From Symbiodinium sp. CCMP2592 (lineage: Eukaryota > Sar > Dinophyceae > Suessiales > Symbiodiniaceae), in NCBI GenBank assembly GCA_905221615.1, contig CAJNDT010003157.1, forward strand, positions 696,374 through 760,373: 64,000 bases of DNA, read 5' to 3'. Of this stretch, positions 56,101 to 63,999 are shown one piece after another; position 1 is the first letter of the stretch; each line of letters opens with the position of its first letter. Under the pieces are notes generated by a model. It searched no databases and was not told the origin of the DNA. It saw only the letters and a list, made by a program, of their open reading frames with translations. The translations under genes were made by a program, and so were the position numbers.

Positions 56101-57082
56101 GCACTGGATTGCTCCCCGTTGCCATGAAGTCTGAGATGGTCATGTGTGACCTTGGTCTCTCTTCTTCAGGATCTGGTTCTTCAGCTCTTGGTAGAGTTCG
56201 TCGTGAACCGTGTCCTCCCACTGCCGAAAGGAAAATTTTGCTCATGGTCAACACATTTGCATCCGGTGGGATGTTAACGGCGGCATCTGTGGTTTCGGCC
56301 TTGCCATCTTTGTTATAAACCATGGTGACCACAAACCTAGACTTAGTGTTGAGGAGGACACCAAGCGCGATCTCTTGTGGTGTATACTGTGCGAGCTCTG
56401 CATCGGCCAACTTGAACATGTCCAGAAGATAATTGTGTTGGCCAGCAAAGAGATCTGGGCGCTGGTTCTGAAGGTGTCTTGTTGAGTGTGCCAACCACCT
56501 TCCGACTCTGTTGGTCTTGGAAAGAATGTGGAAGCACATCTCTGGTGAGAGACCTGTTACATCTGCCAGTTTTGGCACTGAGGAGGAATAGTCATATTCT
56601 CCGGATCCATCAAGGCTCACACATTGTTCTACCTCCGGTGGGAGGCCTGTCTGAAGGTGATGTGCAAGCATCGTACAGAACTGGCGTGGATCACGAGCGT
56701 GATTACCGACGTTGTTATCCCAGTATACAAGGGGACTGTTGTCCCATGGTCCTTGAAGGACTCCTTCGTAGAGCCTGACTCCATGTCTGGAGTTTAGAGT
56801 GAGCCTTGCTCCACTCGCATGGCCATATCGTGAGATCAATTGAGCAAGATCTCTTGGATGCGGATTGAACACCTGTTGGTGACCCATGATGATGAATTGA
56901 GGCTCGTGATTTTTCTCACGTTTGTGAATTCGGTGTCCACCGTGTTCGGTGTTTCGACGTGATGCTTCCCGACGAGACTCGGGGTACGAGCTATCCATGT
57001 GTGGATGTCGCTCATGGTACGCCTGCACTGCCCTGGGTAGGGCGTGTCCATCACGGCTACGGAAGTTTGATCGTGTGCTCAT
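50159..57082 (-). CDS. Element 2 downstream ORF: ~2307-aa protein with Tpt1/ART-like and EEP nuclease-like domains
   Basis: The frame is open from 57316, but the first Gag-independent ATG with a soluble start is at 57082 (MSTRSNFRS), about 225 bases after the RNase H stop. Domains in order: a unique N-terminal region; a Tpt1/ART-like segment (56029-55639) with YIMHATD and SILRHGLVPS; a long acidic Ser/Glu/Lys-rich linker; a Cys-rich zinc-binding cluster (about 54460-54345, CDLC...CYSC...CADC); and an endonuclease/exonuclease/phosphatase-like domain (53899-52549) with CNWGNM, LEAG, AGDLNN and SDKDWHSPLG, which match that fold's Asn, Glu, Asp-x-Asn and Asp-His motifs. An Arg/Ser-rich linker, one hydrophobic helix (about 51880-51821) and a YHLSDSC...CKTC motif follow. 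The domains are recognised by motif; the overall function is unknown. Confidence 0.8.
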   Translation of the reverse strand: MSTRSNFRSRDGHALPRAVQAYHERHPHMDSSYPESRREASRRNTEHGGHRIHKREKNHEPQFIIMGHQQVFNPHPRDLAQLISRYGHASGARLTLNSRHGVRLYEGVLQGPWDNSPLVYWDNNVGNHARDPRQFCTMLAHHLQTGLPPEVEQCVSLDGSGEYDYSSSVPKLADVTGLSPEMCFHILSKTNRVGRWLAHSTRHLQNQRPDLFAGQHNYLLDMFKLADAELAQYTPQEIALGVLLNTKSRFVVTMVYNKDGKAETTDAAVNIPPDANVLTMSKIFLSAVGGHGSRRTLPRAEEPDPEEERPRSHMTISDFMATGSNPVQSRAQRLSTNAPRPVGMEDFVRQNNPCYIMHATDLQALSSILRHGLVPSNLLAQVVTAPDFQALVNENSRSNRDTVQFSTLNLANPNPTMLRANKALLLVFDANNVVNEVTNLWQSQVGMFATPDVVHARTLSAVFAPSETLWVSSQYDELKSIGPWWADHCSEQMPSATYESKKWCANYGREIESALRKVARRNLPPEPPKARSSHKKSFSLPKTEADTAPNLEQTASAGEVPPKTETTAKEIHPRSKLARQAEADKDPDSLMGQLWNSDGTRSATEVLKITTGHKPPEPVQDTSANVVPPKEESSGTETEPEEPDPNQDRDEESDDESASSEKSSKSSSSSELRVDVNPSHKTNSAPAASEEKKESPTEEITEKLKKVKLDQPKPEAEYVQSSDEEPQKPKSPKKEKEKFLVLFDPETESYYRVNRSKLNLEYEEPADEEDLVREHERISARLRENRKHRISKSSSNPAMQQEMKERIWVSRWNRKIRSPLMIKDSEAPDEEEWDRPRDSASSSSAPPTKERFVGVRRTAMSLNQRIRLMTRPDNPLCDLCNQPTGYFCYSCGTIVCADCRLTPQGKQQMCECILPIDCLETSKVSAGMISEERQVLYEAILTHEDVDLAVQKINMYCDHARNSFMRAHPGVDPCSFDDIRNNPPNTYTSSTEAPTLEEYKSINKGHINIKDSRTSHPASFLSLTGYEDKLVLDAHYEIVRNRMAGVNEKREHIEGSNPDSVSLSLVVCNWGNMDRAPVPAGNPKKKLKPEKGFDYHPLIDMCFNNSAHITLVLEAGALASKYSIATMRQHEYRGMLIHSPPKEPEAPSMYIGVKGDPTTDISLVHHFYRHRTMKPKAGGPKKQLWACHGAVCRLTFGYHSTIKEAKEWVHPYSGQRMTRDEYMKIIGYDPLKGKNPDKDGPTDGSYLSPEACLTLSDLDPSPVLCEWNGHVEGDEPPEEDFESYAEIFSQEASNDLDEMWCTKGPYKVITIAIVHFNSYMTHKEEQRRELVNAFLNEVLPFKPDVIAGDLNNIASRLTLKGGDVHPRNGLFSLYLEKKLAAFNRIAGRHSQVRHLCLNNSDQHRLARADRLPPDPAKKVADLDCINSYILDWSKTPHTASPSPRDATPAAERTYWERVSDMWQDMNRNRDIDIRLFVSVKQYYSTFSNLDLWLSPSDKDWHSPLGFTIQPILTKGKHNRSDAQVQKIADKRQAYKQRNAEYWDYKDSFMYSSGNSWYDRQQPQGSYHRYGRFWERPQPERPSEPEGSPPRRSQASSSSSQQDLPRSRSRPQRASLVDKLNMSLEELDTLEEQQEEEHLIREMESVIEEHERETSNLMSAQRDEDEQEEESSSRRRRRKSSRPPSAPSSKALRTAATAAGLSNWFGHPNQGGAKGESIKTDEPSLPNSLTSEQDFSVFSIAWNVFLLLMGLHWMWKQLTRAPIRCMDRQQSNAKAAAKRPPPFLEPENEPQTREPLGPNRVNSGETTDLRPVWHTSRSEVYHLSDSCYQLKQAKDVSRKVLCKTCLQAVQVAEIRRNDPFQRGDTRSRGTERDIERFQTYDDASTTPHMRQLFSDALHSQMAEEAMQITYTSIPKGSSARARGTSALASASSSSVPKAMPPVPNKANMSPPPKTPPPKAKGTVPSDPPRPKGPTRRGGQNRRIQRKAAREAHNSGLCNHADAALGEANQGQAINTMCRNMAVRHVSSIDATVEAAEQFTQRVQQHVETYDEEEPWSTEFLPVVEVLFRNLSSDETTVIHDNHTVTMPIEKYLDLLRIAQSLRNSIQRDKEERKDHLDTIQDTLSRVEILLTALKDSKTVFNQLVHSSLEIERRHKNLKNVLETLFDDQSSEEDQSESDHEEVLTPSAAQYWNSLHAHALSPSGDESERSWASSDGQLERRRAERAKAKQPQPAKAEATPISSQAAPKAEPKATTSNHGYDTADAAFTRAENRLLGIFSSSEEDHSDPDEPHPNVYARAYDPNLDPNLR
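51821..51880 (-). other. Possible transmembrane helix in element 2's last ORF
   Basis: About 20 residues (FSVFSIAWNVFLLLMGLHWM) flanked by polar sequence and a basic RAPIRC side. The only such segment in the protein. Confidence 0.45.
52549..53899 (-). other. EEP (DNase I-like) domain in element 2's last ORF
   Basis: Motifs in fold order: Asn in VCNWGNM, Glu in LEAGALA, His in IVHFNSY, Asp and Asn in IAGDLNN, and Asp/His in SDKDWHS. The family includes LINE endonucleases, 2'-phosphodiesterases and CCR4-type exonucleases. LTR elements do not normally carry one. About 450 residues, longer than the usual 250-300, owing to a large insert. Confidence 0.55.
55639..56029 (-). other. Tpt1/ART-like segment in element 2's last ORF
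   Basis: The patches YIMHAT-x8-SILRHGLVPS and a following LLVFDA strand resemble the C-terminal NAD+-binding lobe of Tpt1 or another ADP-ribosyltransferase-fold protein. The N-terminal LRH lobe and the RAxQGHS motif seen in element 1 are not obvious, so activity is doubtful. Confidence 0.4.
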
Positions 57083-57228
57083 TACGGCACAATGACCAAA
57101 CAGGATCAGGAACGCTTGGTTAGCCCGAAAGGCTGATTGCTGTGAGGCTCGAGGCTGAAAGCGGCTGCGGATGATACAGAACATATAATTCTCATGAACA
57201 TGTCCGATCTTAATGAAAACGCAGCTCG

Positions 57229-57248
57229 CAGACACAAATTTTCTTTTA
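57229..57248 (-). other. Internal copy of the purine-rich motif of element 2
   Basis: cagacacaaattttctttta, one change from 49849-49868. It sits in the gap between RNase H and the downstream ORF, a place where a central polypurine tract or a trans-splice acceptor might be expected. Confidence 0.4.
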
Positions 57249-57306
57249 GACGGAAAACAGTCTAAATAGAAAATCCAGCACATGGTTGTGCTACCAGCAA
57301 ACGAGA

Positions 57307-59305
57307 CTACCACCATATTCCTTGGCAGTAAAATAATCGGTAAATCTCTGTTGAGATATCAATTCCAAGGAAGGCTACCGCTGTGGCGGCATTCTTGAGA
57401 TTGTCTATGATCCACCGAACAGTGAAAGCTTTATGTTGAAGAAGTTCACGGAAGGGTGGATGAATGTCTGTTTCTGGTAAATTCCCTGTTTCCAGAGCCT
57501 TGATAAGCTCATCAGGTTGCGCCGAGTGCTTTGTTAATGCATCAGCTAGGCAGTACTTCGAGCTTACATGAGCTAGGTCATCTAAAGATCCAGAGTTGGA
57601 TTCCTTACGAAGCATCTGAATGAGGTGGTGAGTTTCCTTCTGCTCTGGAAGGTGTGTCGTGCCTGCTGTTGTCACAAGATTGTTCGCATCTGTTCTGATA
57701 TGTATGGGTACGGTCTCTGATGAGAGATCTGCCCAAAGTCCCTTGAGGAACAGGCAAGTACCAAAGCAACGCATCAGTGCGTTAAGCTCTGCCACTGTTG
57801 TGGACATTGTGGTTGTCGTAATCTTGTGAGACTCATAATCCACCAGGCTACCTCTCGAGGATGTTTCCTTAATAGAGGATTCAGAGAAATCGTTCTTCTT
57901 GGAAGAAGCAGCTGCTGCTGATTGTTTCATTCCCTTTAGCTTTGGATTTCGATCTTCAGCAAGGAAAATAACATGTGCTCTCTGAGATGATTTGTCATCA
58001 TTGTTCCTGTAGGAAGCATCAGGGTAACCGAGGATTCTGAGATTTCCTTTCAGCGGCCAAAAACGCAGTTCTACTTCAGTAGACTTCAAAATCCTAACAA
58101 GCTTGTTCAATTCTCGAATATCACCGATAGTAGGCTTGGCAGCCTTACTCGCACACCGACTGAAGCGATAACAGATGTGAGCTTGAGTCCGGCTTTGTAG
58201 CCAGTTGATCTGTCCTAAAACACTTCTGTAAGCAGTGTGCTGCTGTGGTGTGCATTGTTGCTCATTGTTGAGCTTCTTATCAAAAACAATTTCCTCTAGA
58301 GCTTCAACAGCTAGGTTCTGATTTACTGAGATATGTGCTGGTACCGATGCTGTAGCATCCTTCCAGACTAATCTCTGTCCTACAAACATAATATCGTTCG
58401 TGTCTTCAGAACCGACTGCAAACTCCTTTTTGATCGATTCAATCACGGCCTTACGAAAGGTGTCATCACCGGCCATGCACAGGTCATCTACATGCAAACA
58501 GACTACTCCATGTACCTGTCTACCCTTGGCATTGTTGCCTGCTATGGGATCTAGGAGATAGTCAATCGCTGATTCCATGGTCTTTGGCTGAGACTTCTTG
58601 AGCTCAGCATCTGCTGTTGCAGACTTCTTACCATACAGAACATATGTACAGCGATCCGCACGGGTTGGCACCAGGCCGTAAGACAGGAGTGCCTTATCAA
58701 CGATGTTCCACCATCTTCGAGGTGCATCGTTAAGTCCATAAGCGGGTTTCTTCATCCTCGCTGCAATGTAGGGAGGATAACCTGCTTCAGGAGGAATCTG
58801 ACAGATTATGTCTCTCGACTCATCATAGGCTTCACCCTGCAGAAAAGCAGTCTTTAGGTCGATGTGTGTCAGATTCCACAGCTTGTTAGCTGCTAGTTGA
58901 ATCGCTAAGCGGAAACCTGGGCGACTCGCAGCAGGACTATCAGTTTGCTGTATGTCCTTTTGTCGATCCTGGAAACCTCTTAGGACCCATCGGGCCTTGC
59001 ACTTAAGGAAGTTTCCGTCCTTATCTCTTTTTAGAGTCAGGACCCATCGACCAGTGACATAATTTCGGATGTTTCCGAGTTTCCGTGTATCGACGAGCTC
59101 AAAGACATCATTGTCTAGCCAGCTCTGATATTCTGCTGCTTTCGCTTCATCAAACTGTTTCTTCATCTCACGCTTTTCTTTGGCGGTTGCCTCCTTCCGT
59201 TGTGCCTTCTGGGTCAGATTTGCTGAGTTCCTGGGGGAACTTAGGGATAAGGCCTTGTCCTCTTCCGTGAGAAGATCATACTCTTCACGGATGTCAGATC
59301 GGAAC
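57307..59305 (-). CDS. Element 2 reverse transcriptase-RNase H
   Basis: The open frame runs from about 59305 (no ATG needed inside a polyprotein; first ATG at 59166) to 57307. RT contains HIDLKTAFLQGE with the first catalytic Asp and LHVDDL, where copia normally has YVDD, so the Tyr before the Asp pair is His. The copia RNase H follows: GYPDASY, VAELNAL, RTDANN and CLADALTK supply the acidic residues. About 640 residues. It overlaps the preceding linker block in another frame around 59241-59305. It ends at TGG TAG-type sequence just before the downstream ORF. Family certain; activity uncertain because of HVDD and the upstream frame breaks. Confidence 0.85.
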
Positions 59306-60575
59306 CTTTTGTGGGTTTATACCGTGTTCGGTCTGACCTCACTCTTGATGTTACCTCTCTGATGTCTACGGGTCCGCCATGCATGTACCGAGGCATGGAG
59401 AAAGAACCTGTGTTACTGCACAGTTTCTGTTCTTCTGTGAGAAGGATCCAGTCCTTCTCATCTACGACCAGGTCACCTTCCTCATCAGAGTAATACCTTG
59501 TGTCTTCTGACTCGGCATCGCTCTCCGGTTCTGGTGAACCAGAGGTGTGAGGAGGAGCGGACGGTTGTCCGGGGTCGTCCGGGACCAGTTCTTCTTCAGA
59601 ATCTTCTTCATCTTGTTGTAACGGAAGAATGGGTCCCTGTGGATGTGCCTTCGGTTTAGGTTTTGGTGTCGGCACCTGTGAAGGTGATTTCTGTTTGTGC
59701 GGCGAAACTTTCCTTTCCGATGAAGACCTTGGCGACACATCACCCCCCAGACGCCGAGGAGACGGAACGCGAGGAGGCGGATGCACGCGAGGCTTAGCCC
59801 GAGCAGGAGCCACGGGCTCATCGGAGGAAACGGCCGGTAGTCGCGGTGGAGGTATGGGAGGAGGAGGACGCGACGGCGGCGTGCCGGGAGGCATCGGCTG
59901 ATCTGGTTCCGGCATAGAGACATCGTCAGATGTGATCCGTGAGCGATTAGTGCTCATGGGTTCTGACGGGTCTGACGGCGAAACCTCTTCGTCCGACATG
60001 ATAACATCCGGCGGTGTTCGCACGGACGGTGAAGTCTTGCCGCCTGTCATCTGGAAGAGCACCCCCGAGAAGGTTGATGGGTGTACTTTATTCCAGGAAA
60101 CCTGGTGCGGCAAGCAACACGTCATAGTCGAATTGGGCTTCTTCTTGTTCCAGAAGACAAGAACGCCATCAGTTACACTGGTGAGTGCTTTGACTGTTCC
60201 AAATGTACCTCTGTATAGAGTACACTGTTCGAAACCAGACCCTGGTAAGAGTCTTGATCTAAGGCGAGTAATGTCTGACACCAAGGCATCAAGGGACGGT
60301 GATGGTTTGGAATGATGCAATGGTAATTCAGTTTTACTCGATAAGGAATTTACTCTAGCAACAAGTGATCTGATTTTCGGATCTTGCAGGAGTTTGGAAT
60401 CCTTGAGAGGATTTGCTGTCAAAAGTGAATACTCTTGGTCAAGAAGTTCCGAAAGTCCCTGGAGGCATTCATCTCCAGAGTATCCTAGTATGTCTGTGAC
60501 TAAAGAAGATGAGATGCATATGTATCTCTCTTCAGGAATCTTGCCAAACACGAGGCAAAGGTCTCACAGAATTCA
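59241..60575 (-). pseudogene. Element 2 polyprotein linker block, frame-shifted
   Basis: This block, open in a different frame from its neighbours, links the methyltransferase-like part to RT. It starts with a folded-looking region (about 60550-60060) and goes on to a Pro/Ser/Asp-rich disordered stretch. Around 60560-60600 the sequence switches frames twice: a third frame there reads KLAQVYPYEFCETFASCLARFL, which looks like natural protein. Each switch is of the -1 type, and a third -1 near 59.3 kb brings the frame back. Three single-base losses are the simplest reading. Confidence 0.6.
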
Positions 60576-61974
60576 TAAGGATACACTTGTGCGAGTTTCG
60601 TTTTAAGACCGTAGCCTTGAATACCCTTTTGTCTCCTGGTGGAGATGTTGGAGATTTCGTTTTGGCAGAATGCCTCTGGAGAGGAGTTAGAACCTGCGGT
60701 GGCAGGTTGTGCATGAAAATCGAGGATTTCGATTCATAGTATCCTTTTGGATCTTTCATGCCATAGGCTTGTAGGTTACAGACCTCATAGCTGATCTTGC
60801 GGTTGGAAACCAGGCGTTTTGCTTCTGGTGAAGACCAGAGCCTGCTGTAGTATGGGTTCTCAAGAACAAAGTAACGTCCGAGCTTCATTTGGTGGTCTGC
60901 GACCGATTCACAGAATTTTAAAACAGAAAGTCTCTTGGCAGAGCCTTTCTTCCACTGTGAGTACCAGCTCGACCACTGAGAGTGATCGGGTGACATAACA
61001 ATAATAGTAGGTTCTTGTTCCTTGATGATCCTAAGAAGATTGGAGCGACCTTGCGGTTGCTCAAGATCTAGACCAATACGCAAGTCGACTGGCTGACCTA
61101 CTCGCAGACCTGACAGGGCAGCCTTGTGACTCATACGGGGAGATCCACCGTAGAGTTCTAGGAAGTCAATCTTCCCAGTGCTGGTGACCTGCCAGTGACA
61201 CTCTTGATGCGGAACCGTTAGGTCTGTCGACTGCAGGGAAGCAGCAAAGGTGACCATGCAACTTGCGTGGTCAGAACCTTCTGACGTCAGAGTTTCCTCA
61301 TCAGGCGCGAGAGGAATCTCCACATCAGATGTTATGTCATAATTTTTCCTCAGTTTTGAGATATTAACGCGGACGATGCGTGTTCCAAGATCCACACCTA
61401 CCATGGATCCTCCGAGTTCGGATATCACCTTTCCTTTTAGCCAAGATCCATGTTTGGACCCAGTTGATCCAATCTTAGACTTATCCTCTGACCAGTAGAA
61501 AACCTTATCTCCCAAAGAGAAAGGTCCTTCGGTCATTGACAGTCTGGCCGCAAGATCTCTGCGCAGATCATCAGATTTGCGTGCCTCTTGGTAAGCCCTG
61601 TTGGCAAGCTCCTTAATGGCTCTCGCAGTGACTTCCGTATCAGTTGGATTACCTGTCAACTGATTGGGATCAGCGTTCTCTGGTGTTATAACATCTCGAG
61701 GACGCCTACCAAAGGCCATTTCTAAAGGAGTAACTCCTCCATAGGTACTCGAAGAGTTTCTTGCCAAACATGCTTGTCGAACGAGGTTGCCATACTTCAT
61801 GGTGATTCCGTTATACTGCGGGTCACCATCCTTCAGGATCTGAAGTATGATCTTAATCTGATGCTTCAGCAATCTTACAGCAGCTTCGCCCCTGTTGGGC
61901 CATGGTGTTCCAGGTCCTGTTGCTACAGGCTTGATATTCTGCCGATTGTAATAAGCCTCCATTTTTTTTTTTTT
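60575..61974 (-). pseudogene. Element 2 integrase C-terminal half plus methyltransferase-like domain
   Basis: After the TAA at 61975 the same frame reopens with four Lys codons and MEAYYNRQN. The integrase continues: TPWPNRGEAAVR holds the catalytic Glu, and a C-terminal integrase domain follows. Residues 264-420 counted from MEAYY (61173-60705) look like a class I methyltransferase: FLELYGGS (SAM-binding loop), PVDLRIGLDL, VMSPDHSQWSSW and VLENPYYSRLW. In C5 DNA methyltransferases the third patch has Pro-Cys and the fourth Glu-Asn-Val; here the Cys is missing. The domain is probably a non-catalytic relative, perhaps RNA- or DNA-binding. Confidence 0.65.
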
Positions 61975-61976
61975 TT
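61962..61976 (-). other. A15 tract next to an in-frame TAA in integrase of element 2
   Basis: Fifteen T on the plus strand. On the coding strand TAA merges into a run of A, and the frame on both sides is the same. It falls between the second Asp (VVGDQA) and the Glu of the integrase triad, replacing several residues usually found there. Confidence 0.8.
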
Positions 61977-63999
61977 ATGCTTGATCTCCAACTACAACCC
62001 TTGGGTTGATCTGAAATTTCTCAAAATAGTCATTCATAATCGACATTGTAGTATGCTCTTCCTTATCCTGGACTACTTCGGAAGTCAACAGGTTTGTTGC
62101 TCCGTCATAGAGAATCAGAAATATCAAGCGACTATTTTTGCCGGGAATTGGAAGCTCACCGTGATCTACGAAGGTGAGATCACCGAAAGTCTCTGATCTT
62201 AAACCGGAAATCTTCGCTCTTGAAGGAGCTCTCACGTGTTCCTGACAGGCTGAAAACTTTTTGACCAGTTGGTCATATAGCTCATATATCTCCTTTGGGA
62301 TCTGTAAGGCTTTCGTGCGTCGCTTGAACTGATCCGTACTCATATGACGGTGCTTAAGGTGAAGCTTATAGAGTTCTACAGGGTCCTTAAGCTTCTCATG
62401 AATCCTGCGGAGAGCAATGGGAAGAGATGGCGATGGTTCTGCGACAATCTCTTCACCTGTAGGTGAGTCTGTACCAGGAGCCGGGTATTCTCTTGACTCA
62501 AGCGGCTTTACCTCCGTCCCGTCATCAGCTCCTGGGAACATAGACTTCTCCTCAACAGGAGGTTTGACCGCATATTTGCGGGTTTTCTTCAGAAGGTTTT
62601 TAAGACCCTTTGGAGTCTTTGTCTTCGCAGGTGGAACCTCAAGTCTTTCTTCTTCTGGAGGTGCGTGCGGTGCAGATGATTCTGCAGGTTTGTCTCTAGA
62701 GCCTGATGATGGTTCCGATGGTTCGGAAGGCTCAGGAGCATCACCAGATGGTTCTGGTGGATCAGGTTTCTTGGCAGATGATTCTGCCGGATCAGATGCA
62801 AGAGGCTTCTTCTTACCTGGAATGCCCTTCGGTGGTGGATCAGCTGCTCCTTCAGGTGCTTTGTCGCAACCTTTGAGGAACGTATGAGGCTTTTTCTGTG
62901 CTGCGCAGGCTGGACAGCGACCTTCCGGGATCTTAGTATAAGATCTTCTTTCTTCCTTTGGCTTCTTAGCTCCTAGAGCAGTCTCCGTCGCACTGAACGA
63001 CGTACCCGACTTAGGGAGATACTTCCTGGTGGAAGTGAAGCCTAGAAGGTCCAATACCAAATGGTTATTGGTACTAATCGGAAGGGGGGTTTTGTACAAA
63101 CCGAAAGCGTCACACGTTGCTAGGTCAGCTGTGGGACTACACTCGAGGGTCATTCTTAGATTCCTCATCTGTTCGATGGAGAACAAAATGGGAACTCTCC
63201 CCTGATCCAGAACCTCGATGGTTGTATCTCTTCTTGGAGTTGTGTTGAACCATAGAGTTACACGCTCCTTGATAAGAGCTTTTTCACTATCTGCGAAAGA
63301 GAACTTCGTGTTCGAAGGTGAGAAAGTGAAATCAATCATGCCTGGGGCACGTTGCTTCACGGCCTTGATAAGCCTGTTCACCGCATAGCGGGAACCCATA
63401 GCCCTATTACAACCTGAGTCAAGTATGACAAAGGTAGGGTTCTTATCAAGATTGATCCGCTCTGTGAGAGCAGATAGGACGGTGTGCTGCAACGGAAACA
63501 CCGCTGTTGCAGTTTCACCACCTTGCCCCTCGGATGGTTCAAAGACCTGGGGCACGTAACTCACTGATGAGTTGAACACGGGTTCTTGGTGCGCGCTCGG
63601 ATCTGTGCCTCTACCTGATGATCCTGCTTGATTTCTTCTCTTCTTTCTCCGTGTTTTTCTTCGTGAGGCTTGTGATGCATAGTATGTATAAGACGTTTGA
63701 TCGTCATAAGCGGCATAATTCCAACTGGAGTCCGTATAATAACTGTCCTCATACCATGAATCCCAGCTCGGTGCGGTGGAACTCTCATAGGCCTGTGGAG
63801 ATCCAGTTTGGTCTCCTTGTAAGGAGGCAGACTTAGCTGTATCCTTACCTTTGCCTTTTGCCTTTGCGCCTTTGAAGGAGCTTCCTTTATCTCCTTTGTC
63901 CTTTCCTTTTCCTTTGCCTTTTCCCCCTTTTCCTTTTTCCTTTCCTTTACCTTTACCGAAATAGCTGGAATCAGTTGGATCATGTTCTGCCTGGTTGGC
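61975..63999 (-). CDS. Element 2 Gag end, protease and integrase N-terminal half (5' truncated by window)
   Basis: The frame is open to the right edge (63999). From there it gives a Gly/Lys-rich basic stretch and a Tyr/Ser/Trp-rich patch of a Gag C terminus, then the protease (FVILDSGCNRAMGS, with DSG as the catalytic triplet). A Pro/Glu/Ser-rich linker and the integrase zinc region and first Asp (HLKHRHMS, ACQEHVRAPSR, LTFVDHGE) follow, ending at VVGDQA before TAA at 61975. The linker between protease and integrase is rich in SEPSEPS-like acidic repeats. A shorter ATG frame at 63561-63983 in another frame is a shadow. Confidence 0.8.
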   Translation of the reverse strand, partial: ANQAEHDPTDSSYFGKGKGKEKGKGGKGKGKGKDKGDKGSSFKGAKAKGKGKDTAKSASLQGDQTGSPQAYESSTAPSWDSWYEDSYYTDSSWNYAAYDDQTSYTYYASQASRRKTRRKKRRNQAGSSGRGTDPSAHQEPVFNSSVSYVPQVFEPSEGQGGETATAVFPLQHTVLSALTERINLDKNPTFVILDSGCNRAMGSRYAVNRLIKAVKQRAPGMIDFTFSPSNTKFSFADSEKALIKERVTLWFNTTPRRDTTIEVLDQGRVPILFSIEQMRNLRMTLECSPTADLATCDAFGLYKTPLPISTNNHLVLDLLGFTSTRKYLPKSGTSFSATETALGAKKPKEERRSYTKIPEGRCPACAAQKKPHTFLKGCDKAPEGAADPPPKGIPGKKKPLASDPAESSAKKPDPPEPSGDAPEPSEPSEPSSGSRDKPAESSAPHAPPEEERLEVPPAKTKTPKGLKNLLKKTRKYAVKPPVEEKSMFPGADDGTEVKPLESREYPAPGTDSPTGEEIVAEPSPSLPIALRRIHEKLKDPVELYKLHLKHRHMSTDQFKRRTKALQIPKEIYELYDQLVKKFSACQEHVRAPSRAKISGLRSETFGDLTFVDHGELPIPGKNSRLIFLILYDGATNLLTSEVVQDKEEHTTMSIMNDYFEKFQINPRVVVGDQA

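Noticed and set aside
57083..57316. The first 78 codons of the long open frame of element 2's last ORF
   Set aside because: This part begins at a non-ATG-supported extension over the RNase H stop and includes the purine-rich motif; ATG 57082 gives a better start.
63561..63983. A 140-codon ATG frame at the right edge
   Set aside because: The frame next to it is open to the edge and gives a Gly/Lys-rich Gag tail joined to protease, which is the real coding frame.
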